Below, one piece after another: positions 25,130 through 34,522 of a stretch of DNA of 40,835 bases (position 1 is the stretch's first letter; the number at the start of each line of letters is the position of its first letter). The stretch comes from Akkermansia muciniphila (lineage in GTDB: Bacteria > Verrucomicrobiota > Verrucomicrobiia > Limisphaerales > UBA9464). The notes under the pieces are model-generated. The model saw nothing but the letters and a program-made list of their open reading frames with translations. It ran no database searches and was not told where the DNA came from. Made by a program: the position numbers and the translations under genes. The DNA is taken from positions 1 to 40,835 of the forward strand of contig CAMDGV010000038.1 in NCBI GenBank assembly GCA_945898055.1. The letters run 5' to 3'.

Positions 25130-26062
25130 ATGAACACCCTCGTCAAGGGCGCTTTGTGCCTCTTGTTGATTTTGAGTTCGGTATTTTGCCTCCAGCGTTT
25201 TCGTTCAGGCTACACGAAAGCGGAGGTGGCTCGCTCGGGAATGAGTGAACCGGATGCAGGCCACGGCGGGGGTGGCGAGAATGCACCGGAAGTCGTGGAA
25301 CCGACGTCAGTGCTTCCTGTCGCCGAGACCCTCATTGGAACCAATGGGGCACCCTCAGATATCGCTGTCGCGACCGCAAAAAACACTTCGCCTGCAACGC
25401 CGATGAGTAGTCAGGTTCCAGCTCAGTCTCCGGTAGGAGGGCAACTAGGAAAAGGAGAGAGGAAGTCGGGTGCCTTTATTTGGATGGGAGGATTTGTGGC
25501 GTCACTGTTGCTTTTAGCTGGGCTGCTGGCTTGGATTATTGGGCAATGGATGTCTAATCGCACCGGAGGCTTGATTTTTGCGGAGGATGCTCCACCAGAG
25601 GGTGACCCAGAATACGAGGCTGCAGAGGCGGAGTGGACCAATGGCAATCACTTGGAGGCGATAGGGCAGATGCGAGAGTATTTAAAAAAGAACCCGCGAG
25701 AACAGTTTGTGGCTATTCGCATTGCGGAGATTTACGAGAAAGATTTAAGAAACCCGGTGGCGGCCGTTCTTGAGTTACAAGAGGTGTTGACCCAGCGATT
25801 AGGTCGGGAGAAATGGGGTTGGACGGCGATTCATTTGGCTAATCTTTATTCAGGTCCACTGAATCAACCCGATCGAGCGATGGCTTTGTTGGGACGGATT
25901 ATTTCAGAGTACCCGGAAACCAGTGCGGCGAAGAAAGCAAAAGCGCGATTGGGGATCACCGAGGCGGCATTAGAAACGGTTGATTTACCGACTGAGGAAA
26001 CGCAGGCCCTCGAGAATCCGCCGACAGATATGCCGCGTGGTTTCACTGCTAAACAAAAGTGA
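25130..26062 (+). CDS. Membrane protein with TPR-like repeats
   Basis: No specific function can be assigned. An N-terminal signal or anchor (GALCLLLILSSVFCLQRF) is followed by a Pro/Ala/Ser-rich low-complexity region (about 35-110), then a transmembrane segment (FIWMGGFVASLLLLAGLLAWIIG, given here only as residues about 120-143). The C-terminal half has helix pairs of TPR type: EYEAAEAEWTNGNHLEAIGQ, REYLKKNPREQFVAIRIAEI and ALLGRIISEYPETSAAKKAK. With two membrane-spanning segments both termini probably lie in the cytoplasm, the TPR part serving for protein contacts. It begins the rightward run ending with the DUF5069-like gene; dinB starts 37 bases after it. Confidence 0.7.
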   Translation: MNTLVKGALCLLLILSSVFCLQRFRSGYTKAEVARSGMSEPDAGHGGGGENAPEVVEPTSVLPVAETLIGTNGAPSDIAVATAKNTSPATPMSSQVPAQSPVGGQLGKGERKSGAFIWMGGFVASLLLLAGLLAWIIGQWMSNRTGGLIFAEDAPPEGDPEYEAAEAEWTNGNHLEAIGQMREYLKKNPREQFVAIRIAEIYEKDLRNPVAAVLELQEVLTQRLGREKWGWTAIHLANLYSGPLNQPDRAMALLGRIISEYPETSAAKKAKARLGITEAALETVDLPTEETQALENPPTDMPRGFTAKQK

Positions 26063-26099
26063 TTTCCAGTTTTCTGTTCCCACAGGGGCTTTCTTTCCG

Positions 26100-27182
26100 G
26101 TGAGCAGCCATCGAGTTATTTTGCACCTCGACATGGACGCTTTCTTTGCCTCGATCGAGCAGAGGGATCGTCCGGAACTTGCGGGGCAACCGGTGATTGT
26201 CGGTGGATCACCTGAATCTCGAGGCGTCGTCTGCGCCGCAAGTTATGAGGCGCGCCAGTTTGGGGTCCGTTCAGCGATGCCGAGTCGAACGGCGCAAAGG
26301 ATGTGTCCGCGGGCCGTTTTTCTGTCACCGCGGATGGATCTTTATAAGGAAGAGTCGAGGGAGATTTTCAAGCGAGTCGCTGAGGCAGGGTTGATCCTTG
26401 AACAAGTTTCGGTGGACGAGGCCTATTTGGAGGCGACCGAGCGATTTGCTGGGGTAGAGATGGAGGAGGCCTTGCTTCAAGCGGTTCCCTTAGCTCGAAC
26501 ATTGAAGAGTCAAATTCGAAAGGAACGAAGTTTAACCGCCAGCGTGGGCATTGGAGGCAACAAGTTAATGGCTAAGTTAGCCAGTGATTATGGAAAACCG
26601 GATGGGCTCTGCCTGATTCCTCACCGAGATCGAACGGAGTTTCTGAGATTGATGCCAGTTCGAGTTCTGCATGGCGTTGGAATAGTTACTGAAGAGACCC
26701 TGGCTCGGGTGGGATTGCGCACCGTTGGAGATTTACAAGAGTATGCGGGTGATTTGCGGGCCCTCGTAGGGGCTTTGGGACCCGTCCTCAAGCGATTTGC
26801 TTTTGGCGAAGACGATCGTGCCTTATCGACGGATGAGACGATTAAAAGCATTTCCACTGAGTGCACCTTTGGGCAAGACACCGAGCATCGTCCGACGCTA
26901 CGGGCTACTTTGCGGGAGCAAGCCAAGGAAATTGCCGAGAAGCTACAGAGGAATCGGTTGGAAGCACGAACAGTTCAAGTGAAAGTCCGCTATAGTAATT
27001 TTACGACGTTAACGCGCCAATTTTCAGGTGATCAACCGGTAACTGGAGTTGCTGAAATCTACCGTTTGGCGTGTTGGTTACTAGGGCGAGAGCGTTTGGT
27101 CAGTCGACCTCTGCGGTTGCTCGGTCTTGGGGTGAGTGGGTTACGAGAGATCAGTGGGATCCAAATGGCTCTATCCTTGTGA
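26100..27182 (+). CDS. dinB: DNA polymerase IV, Y family
   Basis: Error-prone translesion polymerase. The open frame runs further upstream inside the TPR gene, but the GTG at 26100 gives the standard N-terminus SHRVILHLDMDAFFASIEQR and does not overlap. Metal-binding carboxylates are D11 in LDMDAFFAS and D106/E107 in SVDEAY. GGSPESRGVVCAASYEAR, ASVGIGGNKLMAKLASD, KPDGLCLI and the helix-hairpin-helix-like RVLHGVGIVTEETL are all in place, then the little-finger domain. The 361 residues are full length. A C-terminal beta-clamp binding motif is not obvious (the end reads GIQMALSL, where QMALSL could serve as one). No LexA-type box was recognised upstream. Confidence 0.94.
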   Translation: MSSHRVILHLDMDAFFASIEQRDRPELAGQPVIVGGSPESRGVVCAASYEARQFGVRSAMPSRTAQRMCPRAVFLSPRMDLYKEESREIFKRVAEAGLILEQVSVDEAYLEATERFAGVEMEEALLQAVPLARTLKSQIRKERSLTASVGIGGNKLMAKLASDYGKPDGLCLIPHRDRTEFLRLMPVRVLHGVGIVTEETLARVGLRTVGDLQEYAGDLRALVGALGPVLKRFAFGEDDRALSTDETIKSISTECTFGQDTEHRPTLRATLREQAKEIAEKLQRNRLEARTVQVKVRYSNFTTLTRQFSGDQPVTGVAEIYRLACWLLGRERLVSRPLRLLGLGVSGLREISGIQMALSL

Positions 27183-27356
27183 ACTGAGCTCGTGCCAAAG
27201 GCAAAATGGATTTGCGCGAGAGGGTTTGAGAGTGTTCTTTAGTAAAGAAGTTTGGGTCCGATGAACTAATTTGCCTCGAAGAACTTTTGACGTAGGCCGA
27301 AGCCGTCATCAGACTGAGGGGAGCAACGGCGGGGAAATCTTCCATCTATAAAATTA

Positions 27357-29885
27357 ATGAGCGACGAATCGATGAACAATTTTACGCCCCGTGCGCAACA
27401 GGTACTTGCCTTGGCGCGCAAAGAGGCGGATCGGTTAAAACACAACTATGTTGGGACTGAGCACCTTTTGTTGGGTTTAATCAAATTGGGCCAAGGTGTA
27501 GCAGTGAATGTGTTGCAGAAGATGGGACTCGACTTGGACACGGTGCGACAAGAGGTTGAAAAAGAGGTTGGTGGTGGTAAGGACCAGAAAGCGGGCGGCA
27601 ATATTCCTTACACACCGCGAGTCAAGAAGGTGTTATCTTTGTCCGCTAAAGAAGCCAAGGCATTGAACCACACTTACGTCGGTACCGAGCATATGCTATT
27701 GGGTTTATTGCGGGAAGGAGATGGGGTTGCGGCCAAAGTTCTACGCAATCTAGAAGTTGATCTTGAGCAGTGCCGCCAGGAAATCATCAAAGAATTGGAT
27801 CCTCAGTTCCAAAACAGCGAAGGGGAAGAGGCCCCGAAGGAACCGACCGGCGAACCGGTTGAAGCAGGCAAAGCAGGCCCGAAGCCAGATAGAAATAAGG
27901 ATACCAAGACTCCTGCGCTGAAAGCATTTGGACGGGATTTGACCGAAATTGCTCGTAAAGGGGAGATGGACCCGGTGATTGGGCGTGCGTCAGAGATTGA
28001 GCGAGCCATTCAGATATTGTGTCGTCGTACCAAGAACAACCCGGTGCTACTGGGCGAGGCTGGCGTCGGTAAGACGGCGATTGTAGAGGGCTTAGCTCAA
28101 GAGATTGCCAAGGGGAACGTGCCTGAATTGTTGCAAAACAAGCGGGTGGTGACCTTGGATTTGGCATTGATGGTTGCGGGAACAAAGTACCGTGGCCAAT
28201 TTGAAGAGCGAATCAAGGCGGTGATGGATGAGATTCGTAAGGCCAAAAATGTGATCCTCTTCATCGACGAATTGCATACCATTGTGGGAGCAGGATCTGC
28301 GGAAGGAACTATGGATGCTTCCAATATTTTCAAGCCCGCTTTGGGTCGTGGAGAATTACAGATTGTGGGAGCCACCACTCTGACCGAATACCGGAAGTAC
28401 ATTGAGAAAGACTCAGCCCTCGAGCGCCGGTTCCAGACGGTCAAGGTGGAACCGCCTTCGGTGGACGATGCGATCACGATTTTGGTGGGCTTAAAGAGCA
28501 AGTACGAGGACCATCATAAAGCTGAATTCACTCAATCGGCGGTGGAAGCCTGTGTGAAGTTATCTGATCGTTATATTACAGCTCGGTTTCTACCTGATAA
28601 AGCGATTGATGTCTTGGATGAAGCGGGGTCGAAGGCTCGGATTGGGGCGATGCAACGACCTCCGAACATTAAAGAGATTGAGTCAGAGATTGAGGTCTTA
28701 AAAACCACCAAGGAGCAGGCAATTAAGGATCAGGATTTTGAAGGGGCAGCTCAACTGCGCGATCGTGAGAAGGCGGCCAAAGAGCATCTTGAGAAGACAT
28801 TGACTGAGTGGAAAGTGGCTAAGGACGAACGTCGAGTCACGGTGACCGAGGATGATATTCTCCAGGTTGTTTCCAAGTGGACTGGGATTCCTTTAAATCG
28901 GATGGGGCAGAGTGACACCCAGAAGTTGTTGGCTGTCGAAGAGGAATTATCGAAGACGGTGATTGGGCAGCGGGATGCGGTTTCGGCTTTGGCCAAAGCT
29001 TTGAGACGTTCGCGGACGGACCTGAAGGATCCGAAGCGACCGATCGGCTGCTTTGGATTGCTGGGCCCGACGGGTGTGGGCAAAACCTTATTGGCTCGAA
29101 CTTTAGCGGAGCAAATGTTTGGGAGTATCCAAGCTTTGATCCAACTCGATATGTCCGAGTACATGGAGAAATTCACCGTCAGTCGTTTGATCGGTTCGCC
29201 CCCCGGTTACGTGGGCCACGAAGAGGGGGGGCAGTTGACTGAAAAAGTCCGGCGCCAACCGTATTCTGTAGTTTTATTTGACGAGATTGAAAAGGCGCAT
29301 CCGGACGTGATGAATATGCTTCTTCAGATCTTGGAAGAGGGTAAATTAACCGATTCGCATGGTCGGACTGTTGATTTTCGAAACACGATCATCTTGCTGA
29401 CCTCGAACGTCGGTTCGGACACTATTCGCAAACAGGCGTCGATGGGCTTTTCGAAAGCCACGGATGATTCCAGTTATGATGCGATGCGCGGTCGGATTCT
29501 GGATGAAGCCAAGAAGTTTTTCCGCCCTGAATTCTTGAATCGTTTTGACGATATTATTGTGTTCCGGACTTTGGGACGCCCTGAGCTCAATGTGATTCTG
29601 GATTTGGAAATTGCTAAAGTATTGGAACGTATCCGGCGCCGAAATATTACAGTCCTTTTAGATGAGTCAGCCCGCGCGTTCCTAATCGAAAAGGGCTTTG
29701 ATCCACAGTACGGAGCTCGGCCAATGCGTCGTGCCGTGGAACGTTATCTTGAGGATCCGCTGGCTGAGGAAATTTTGCGCGGGACTTTGATCGATGGCGA
29801 GCCTGTCACTGCGGTGGCCGAAGGCGACAAGTTGGTGTTCCAGCACAAAAAGGATCCGGCAGCTGAAGGGGCCTTAAGTTCCTAA
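27357..29885 (+). CDS. clpC: ATP-dependent Clp protease ATP-binding subunit ClpC
   Basis: AAA+ unfoldase that feeds proteins to ClpP and helps quality control. The N-domain has two Clp_N repeats ([20 protein letters not shown] and [20 protein letters not shown]). Nucleotide domain 1 has Walker A GEAGVGKT near residue 232 and Walker [15 protein letters not shown]-type coiled segment follows ([20 protein letters not shown], about 460-480). Domain 2 has Walker A GPTGVGKT near 570 and [20 protein letters not shown]. The 842 residues are full length. The ATG has no Shine-Dalgarno sequence; a 174-base gap from dinB presumably holds a promoter. A strong stem-loop follows the stop. Confidence 0.96.
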   Translation: MSDESMNNFTPRAQQVLALARKEADRLKHNYVGTEHLLLGLIKLGQGVAVNVLQKMGLDLDTVRQEVEKEVGGGKDQKAGGNIPYTPRVKKVLSLSAKEAKALNHTYVGTEHMLLGLLREGDGVAAKVLRNLEVDLEQCRQEIIKELDPQFQNSEGEEAPKEPTGEPVEAGKAGPKPDRNKDTKTPALKAFGRDLTEIARKGEMDPVIGRASEIERAIQILCRRTKNNPVLLGEAGVGKTAIVEGLAQEIAKGNVPELLQNKRVVTLDLALMVAGTKYRGQFEERIKAVMDEIRKAKNVILFIDELHTIVGAGSAEGTMDASNIFKPALGRGELQIVGATTLTEYRKYIEKDSALERRFQTVKVEPPSVDDAITILVGLKSKYEDHHKAEFTQSAVEACVKLSDRYITARFLPDKAIDVLDEAGSKARIGAMQRPPNIKEIESEIEVLKTTKEQAIKDQDFEGAAQLRDREKAAKEHLEKTLTEWKVAKDERRVTVTEDDILQVVSKWTGIPLNRMGQSDTQKLLAVEEELSKTVIGQRDAVSALAKALRRSRTDLKDPKRPIGCFGLLGPTGVGKTLLARTLAEQMFGSIQALIQLDMSEYMEKFTVSRLIGSPPGYVGHEEGGQLTEKVRRQPYSVVLFDEIEKAHPDVMNMLLQILEEGKLTDSHGRTVDFRNTIILLTSNVGSDTIRKQASMGFSKATDDSSYDAMRGRILDEAKKFFRPEFLNRFDDIIVFRTLGRPELNVILDLEIAKVLERIRRRNITVLLDESARAFLIEKGFDPQYGARPMRRAVERYLEDPLAEEILRGTLIDGEPVTAVAEGDKLVFQHKKDPAAEGALSS

Positions 29886-29891
29886 AGTTAT

Positions 29892-29931
29892 CGGCGCTGC
29901 CGTTCTGGGACTCCCCAAACGGCAACCGCCG
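29892..29931 (+). terminator. Long stem-loop between clpC and mlaE
   Basis: Starting seven bases after the clpC stop: outer stem CGGCG (29892-29896) with CGCCG (29927-29931), main stem TGCCGTT (29898-29904) with AACGGCA (29918-29924), then TGGG with CCCA across a four-base loop. In total 16 base pairs are interrupted only by small bulges. There is no T-run, so it may be a factor-dependent terminator, a barrier to 3' exonucleases, or a partial attenuator before the mla genes. Confidence 0.55.
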
Positions 29932-29959
29932 AGGAGAGATCGGGATTGGGGGTAACCGA

Positions 29960-30763
29960 GTGGCATTAGATGGTTTTTGCATTAAAGTAATGGCTCCAAT
30001 TCTACAGCGAATTTCTAGTTCCCTCCGCGAACTGGGCGATCTTTTCCTTTTGGTGGGTGATGTCTTTGCCTCCTTCCGGCACCGGCGACCTTCTTGGGGT
30101 GACTTTCTGTATCAACTGCATTTTATCGGAGTTAAAAGTCAAAGTGTGGTGATCACAACCGGTGCGGCGACGGGGATGGTCCTTTGTGCTCAGACTTATT
30201 TTCAATTTCACAAAGTTAAAATGGACACGGCCACTGGGGCGGTCGTGAGTGTGGGGATGAGCAGTGAACTCGGACCGGTGTTGGCGGCTTTGATGATTAC
30301 AGGCCGGGTTGGTGCAGCAATGGCAGCAGAGTTGGGAACCATGAAGGTAACCGAACAAATTGACGCCTTAAGGACCTTAGCGGCCCACCCAGTCGATACC
30401 TTGGTGATGCCTCGAGTTTTGGCTTCCCTCGTTTCGGCACCGTTACTCACCGCTGAAGCTGTGATCGTCGGGATTACCGCAAGTTGGATGATTGGGGTGA
30501 AGCTCTTAGGGATCGATAGCGCCTATTATCTAGTAAATATGAACCGGTACACCGATCCGGTAGACGTTATTTCTGGGTTAATTAAATCAATTTTTTTCGG
30601 GGCAATTATTGCCTTAATTAGTTGCTATAAAGGACTGAATTGTCGGGGTGGAGCCGAGGGAGTTGGTCGCGCGACCACCGAGGCGGTAGTGGCAGCTAGC
30701 ATCACCATTTTGGTGAGCAATTTCTTTTTGACTCTACTTTTGACCCGCTTTTTTAAGGGCTGA
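29960..30763 (+). CDS. mlaE: MlaE family ABC transporter permease
   Basis: Inner-membrane permease of the Mla/MCE system, which moves phospholipids between inner and outer membranes to keep outer-membrane asymmetry. The family core is visible: VVITTGAATGMVLCAQTYFQ, SSELGPVLAALMITGRVGAA, MAAELGTMKVTEQIDALRTL, then several hydrophobic spans and a Gly-rich loop CYKGLNCRGGAEGVGRATTE, ending in a final span. The 267 residues are typical. The GTG at 29960 is preceded by GGGGGT at good spacing; the ATG at 29990 is an alternative. The stop is three bases before the mlaF ATG. Confidence 0.93.
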   Translation: MALDGFCIKVMAPILQRISSSLRELGDLFLLVGDVFASFRHRRPSWGDFLYQLHFIGVKSQSVVITTGAATGMVLCAQTYFQFHKVKMDTATGAVVSVGMSSELGPVLAALMITGRVGAAMAAELGTMKVTEQIDALRTLAAHPVDTLVMPRVLASLVSAPLLTAEAVIVGITASWMIGVKLLGIDSAYYLVNMNRYTDPVDVISGLIKSIFFGAIIALISCYKGLNCRGGAEGVGRATTEAVVAASITILVSNFFLTLLLTRFFKG

Positions 30764-30766
30764 TCC

Positions 30767-31513
30767 ATGATTGAGGTCCGCGACGTTAGAAAATCCTTCG
30801 GTAGCCAAGCTGTTTTGAAGGGGGCCAGCCTTCAAATTAACGCCGGCGAAGCTGTGGTGATTATTGGTCGGAGCGGCGGAGGAAAAAGCGTTCTCCTCAA
30901 GCACCTCATTGGTCTACTGCCACCCGACCAAGGATCGGTCTTGGTGGGTGGAGCTGATTTAGCCCAAATGACCGAGCGCCAATTGCTGCAAGTTCGCCGC
31001 CGTTTTGGAATGCTTTTTCAGACGGCAGCACTTTTCGATTCGTTGAATGTTTTTGAGAATGTTAGTTTTGTCCTTCGACGCGAGGGAAATCATTCTGCTG
31101 CTGAAATTCGGAGTTTAGTTGCCGACGCATTGGCGCGCGTGGAACTTTCTGGAATTGAAGAAAAGCTGCCCTCAGAACTCTCTGGAGGGATGCGCAAACG
31201 GGTGGGATTGGCTCGCGCTATTATTTATAAACCAGAGATTTTGCTCTATGACGAACCAACCACCGGACTGGACCCGATCGCCGGTGACCGGATTGATCGA
31301 CTCATTCGCCGAGTTTGGGAGCAACTCAATGTAACGAGTATTGCGGTGACCCATGATATGAAAAGTGCTCGAACCATCAGTAATCGAATTCTTATGTTGC
31401 ACGAAGGAACTATTTACGCGGATGGAAAAACAGAGGAGATCTTAGATTCAAAAGATCCAATTTTGCACCGCTTTGTGAACGGAATTTCATCTGCCGGAAT
31501 TGGAAATATCTAA
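30767..31513 (+). CDS. mlaF: MlaF family ABC transporter ATP-binding protein
   Basis: ATPase of the same transporter, on the cytoplasmic face. Walker A is GRSGGGKSVLLKHLIGL (around residue 36), the Q-loop is GMLFQTAALFDSLNVFENV, the signature is LSGGMRKRVGLARAI, Walker B is ILLYDEPTTGLDPI and the switch His is in AVTHDMKSA. SGGMRKRV, rather than SGGQ, is the form usual in MCE-associated ATPases. The 248 residues are full length. Only short gaps separate it from mlaE and mlaD, so the three form an operon. Confidence 0.95.
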   Translation: MIEVRDVRKSFGSQAVLKGASLQINAGEAVVIIGRSGGGKSVLLKHLIGLLPPDQGSVLVGGADLAQMTERQLLQVRRRFGMLFQTAALFDSLNVFENVSFVLRREGNHSAAEIRSLVADALARVELSGIEEKLPSELSGGMRKRVGLARAIIYKPEILLYDEPTTGLDPIAGDRIDRLIRRVWEQLNVTSIAVTHDMKSARTISNRILMLHEGTIYADGKTEEILDSKDPILHRFVNGISSAGIGNI

Positions 31514-31515
31514 TC

Positions 31516-32511
31516 ATGCAATCTAAGTCGCTGCCCATCAAAGTCGGATGCTTCGTCGTGCTGGGAATTCTGATTATTGGTGCACTTATTCTCAACTTTA
31601 GTAAAGGTGCCTCGTTTTGGAAAGTAGGCCGGACGGTCATCGTCAAATCGGGTAATGTGGGAGGACTCCGATCCGGTGCGGTGGTGACTCTGTCCGGGGT
31701 GCGGATTGGTCTAGTCGAATCGGTCAATTTATCGAACGACGGACGCGATGTCTTGATCCAGTGCCGGATTGAAAGCCCGGTCGTCATTTATTCGGATGCC
31801 CGCTTTGATATTGAGCAAAGCGGTTTCCTTGGGGATCAGTTTGTTTCCATTCTACCCACGAAAAACCAAGGAACTCCCTTGGAAAATGGAGCATCGGTGC
31901 GCGCAGCCGATCCCTTTAACATCCAGGAAGCGGCGCGGGGCGCGGTCAGTTTAATGGGGCGATTAGATTCAGCCGTGAGTCGTATCGATTCAGCTTTGAG
32001 CCGTGTGGACCGTATCCTTCTCGCGGAATCTACCCTCAGCCAACTCACCAATACGATCGGGCATTTTCGTCAGATGTCGGAACGAGCAGACAAGACCCTG
32101 ATGGAGGTCGATGATTTGGTCCGAGAGAACCGGCCTGTTATCGGTTTGACCTTCAGTAATTTGAATGTTGCCGCGGGAAAAATGAGTGCGGTTGTGGAGC
32201 AAGTCTCGGCATTGACACTGCATGTTGATTCCGTGGTTTTAACCAATCGAGAGACTCTGCGTGAGACATTGCTGGCCCTGCGAGAGACATCGAGTGGACT
32301 TAAAGAGATCACTTCTGATCTTCAAACCGGGAAGGGGACCGCTGGCGCGTTGTTAAAAGATGCAGAATTAAGAAAGAATCTGATCTCGATGGCGGGCAAT
32401 TTGAGCACGGTTTCCAGTAATATGGCGAAGTACGGGCTTCTGTATAGCCCGCCTCGACTCACCCGTTTGACGAATGATGCTCGCTATACCGGCCGAGGCC
32501 CGATGCGTTGA
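31516..32511 (+). CDS. mlaD: MlaD family MCE-domain protein
   Basis: Substrate-binding MCE protein, held by one N-terminal helix (VGCFVVLGILIIGALIL) with its body in the periplasm, where such proteins form hexameric rings or tubes for lipid passage. The MCE domain spans about residues 40-120 (GNVGGLRSGAVVTLSGVRIG, DARFDIEQSGFLGDQFVSIL). The C-terminal part is helical with heptads, including a local duplication SAVSRIDSALSRVDRIL, and would form a coiled-coil needle. The typical late motif QTGKGTAGALLKDAELR is present. The 331 residues exceed E. coli MlaD (183), as usual outside the enterics. MlaA, MlaB and MlaC are not in the window. Confidence 0.92.
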   Translation: MQSKSLPIKVGCFVVLGILIIGALILNFSKGASFWKVGRTVIVKSGNVGGLRSGAVVTLSGVRIGLVESVNLSNDGRDVLIQCRIESPVVIYSDARFDIEQSGFLGDQFVSILPTKNQGTPLENGASVRAADPFNIQEAARGAVSLMGRLDSAVSRIDSALSRVDRILLAESTLSQLTNTIGHFRQMSERADKTLMEVDDLVRENRPVIGLTFSNLNVAAGKMSAVVEQVSALTLHVDSVVLTNRETLRETLLALRETSSGLKEITSDLQTGKGTAGALLKDAELRKNLISMAGNLSTVSSNMAKYGLLYSPPRLTRLTNDARYTGRGPMR

Positions 32512-32519
32512 CGCCGATT

Positions 32520-32546
32520 GAGAAGTGTGGGCTGCCTCAGCTTCTC
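32520..32546 (+). terminator. Stem-loop after mlaD
   Basis: GAGAAG (32520-32525) pairs with CTTCTC (32541-32546), with an inner GCTG-cct-CAGC stem and a five-base bulge. It starts nine bases after the mlaD stop. The following TTGCAAAATAACTCTTTTATC is T-rich but not a clean run, so only partial termination is plausible before the next gene. Confidence 0.35.
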
Positions 32547-32626
32547 TTGCAAAATAACTCTTTTATCGGCCCATGAGTCAGTGAGAAGAGTTGGCGTTGG
32601 GATCAATTTTGTCGCAGTCTAGCCAC

Positions 32627-33154
32627 ATGAGTTTGATTGCCGATTGGGAGAAAGAACTTGAGGCGATTTTTGTCCGAGGACTGGAGTCATGGTCGGCGGG
32701 GCATCGGACACCCGAAACCCTCTTCTCTGAAGCGGATCAATTTTTCTTGGGCCGAGTCGGTTGTTCGCCACGGGAACTCTTCGACTTTGTTGAAGACTGT
32801 CTGCTGTATGGGGAACCTCTTTTCCCCGAGATTTTAGAGATTCAACGATTGCGATATGAGTATTTTGTGACGGTGCAAGGAGGGGAAAATTCCGGTAAAC
32901 GAGCGACTATGGCTTCATTGCCGCCAAAATCGGAAGCGGTGGAGGGTATTTCGTGGCTGCCGCGTTTGATCGTTAAAGCACGCCTGAAATTGCGTGGAGA
33001 GATGCCGGACGACCTGATGTATGGGTGCGGTGGGGATCGTCCTTTTGTCCGCCAGATGAAGACGACCCTCTCAGGCTTTCTGAGACTAGTCCGTGACAGT
33101 GGCGAGGACAATCGACGGATCGTAGCGACGGTGAAAGAGGGCGCGCACCGTTGA
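32627..33154 (+). CDS. DUF5069-like protein
   Basis: Unknown function. The best clue is the segment ISWLPRLIVKARLKLRGEMP followed by DDLMYGCGGDRPFVRQM, which resembles the core of DUF5069 proteins (a Leu-x-Arg-x-Ile-x-Lys-x-Arg helix, then G-x-x-P-x-x-x-x-Y). The N-terminal half is an acidic helical region (IADWEKELEAIFVRGLESW, FDFVEDCLLYGEPLFPEILE) that I cannot place. There are no membrane segments. A TTG at 32591 is in frame, but the ATG at 32627 is preferred, giving 175 residues. It follows mlaD by 115 bases on the same strand. Confidence 0.65.
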   Translation: MSLIADWEKELEAIFVRGLESWSAGHRTPETLFSEADQFFLGRVGCSPRELFDFVEDCLLYGEPLFPEILEIQRLRYEYFVTVQGGENSGKRATMASLPPKSEAVEGISWLPRLIVKARLKLRGEMPDDLMYGCGGDRPFVRQMKTTLSGFLRLVRDSGEDNRRIVATVKEGAHR

Positions 33155-33218
33155 TCAATGAGTGTACGTCGCGCTCCGTGATCCCCATCCGTCATTGACT
33201 GATGATTCGATAAGGGCC

Positions 33219-33235
33219 AAGGCGAACATCGCCTT
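33219..33235 (+). terminator. Stem-loop after the DUF5069-like gene
   Basis: AAGGCGA (33219-33225), loop ACA, TCGCCTT (33229-33235): a perfect 7-bp stem, followed by AATTGAGCAATTTTATG. It lies 65 bases past the stop of the last rightward gene and 200 bases past the stop of the convergent WYL gene, so it could end transcription from the left. The rest of 33155-33438 shows no gene. Confidence 0.45.
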
Positions 33236-33438
33236 AATTGAGCAATTTTATGGGATCGAGAGAGCAGTCAGAGAAGTGAAGTAAACGGCGGAGGCACGTC
33301 ACCCATGGCGGCGACCAGGAGCACCGGCGATCCTCTGAGCTTATTTGGAAGAAGAAGGTGATCTTTATTGCAACCTGAGTGAGCGATGGCGGCCTGATCA
33401 AGGGCAGTGTCCACGGATCATCAGGCTGATTTGAGAGG

Positions 33439-34446
33439 TCAAGATCCAGTGCTAGGCCCGCATCGATCCAGAATCGCCTTAGCCGCAGTGCGCAGTCTTT
33501 CAATGAGTTCAAGAGGTTCTAGCACGGTGGCGGCGCCGCCCCATCCGAGGATCCATCGTTCAATTTCCACTAAACTCCCTAAGCGGAGTTGGAGTTCGAT
33601 TTCGCCGCTTGGTAAATCAATGAGTTCTTGTGAGGGATGCCAGCGTTTCTCACGAATGTAATCGGCCACAGTTCGATTAAAACGAATTCGAACCCTATGA
33701 TCATTATTCCCTGAATAGACCCCGAAACTATCCTTGAGATGCCGTTCAAGATCAAATTTTGAAGGTCGCTTGAAGATCGCTCCGGTGGCAGTCGCCGACA
33801 CAATCCGCGATGGCACAAAAGTACGGATCGCCTTTCGCAAATGGTCTTGGGCAAAAAGGAACCAGTCTCCATTCACATTTCCGATATGGTATGGATCGAC
33901 AATCCGTTCCTCGGGTTCGGCATCTCCCGGCTTTCGATAAATCAGCTTGAGGGTTCGACCAGAAGCCGCTGATTGAGCCAGGATATCGATAATCCCAATG
34001 TCCACATTGGGTTCAGCCGTTGTCCGGAAAGAGATGGTCTGAGTCCACTCGGCGAGGTTGAGTGAAACGGTGTCGGGCAGGGATTTCTCCAATTTCTTAA
34101 ACGCGGTAAAAAGGCGTTTTTCAAAGGGAGTTCCTCGGTACTGTTGCAGGGCTTTCTCAGCTACAACCAAGGCAACAAGTTCTCCTTCGGTGATCTGAAG
34201 CGTGGGAAAGGCCTCAACCGCTTCGGTATAATGAAAACCGTATTTCTGTTTGACGTATTCGATTGGCAATCCCATGCGATCCCGCATGAAATCAATATCC
34301 CGCTGAATAGTTTTAGTACTCACCTCCATTTCGTTGGCGAGGGCGGTCGTGTTGGGGTGTTTGCCCGAACTTAGAGCCTTATGGATGCGCATCATCCGTT
34401 CAAGCGGCGGACGGGACATCGGAGAGCATCGCTCCTGCTTCTTCAT
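33439..34446 (-). CDS. WYL-domain transcriptional regulator
   Basis: Helix-turn-helix regulator of the YafY/PafBC type, whose WYL domain senses a ligand, often nucleic acid or nucleotide. The N-terminal winged helix reads RMMRIHKALSSGKHPNTTAL, then STKTIQRDIDFMRDRMGLPI, the recognition region. The WYL part has IYRKPGDAEPEERIVDPYHI and NGDWFLFAQDHLRKAIRTFV, where the family's W-Y-L triad maps to DWFLFA-type residues. The C-terminal WCX extension ends with EIERWILGWGGAATVLEP. The ATG at 34446 is chosen; 34419 is also possible, with GGAG 12 bases upstream. It diverges from the isomerase-like gene at 34523 over about 75 bases, making that pair a candidate target. Confidence 0.88.
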   Translation of the reverse strand: MKKQERCSPMSRPPLERMMRIHKALSSGKHPNTTALANEMEVSTKTIQRDIDFMRDRMGLPIEYVKQKYGFHYTEAVEAFPTLQITEGELVALVVAEKALQQYRGTPFEKRLFTAFKKLEKSLPDTVSLNLAEWTQTISFRTTAEPNVDIGIIDILAQSAASGRTLKLIYRKPGDAEPEERIVDPYHIGNVNGDWFLFAQDHLRKAIRTFVPSRIVSATATGAIFKRPSKFDLERHLKDSFGVYSGNNDHRVRIRFNRTVADYIREKRWHPSQELIDLPSGEIELQLRLGSLVEIERWILGWGGAATVLEPLELIERLRTAAKAILDRCGPSTGS

Positions 34447-34522
34447 CGCCAAATCGTGCCATTGTCGAGCTGGCGAGGGAATGGGGCTTTTTCTTTGAGG
34501 CCAGAAAAGTCACTCTCCATCG

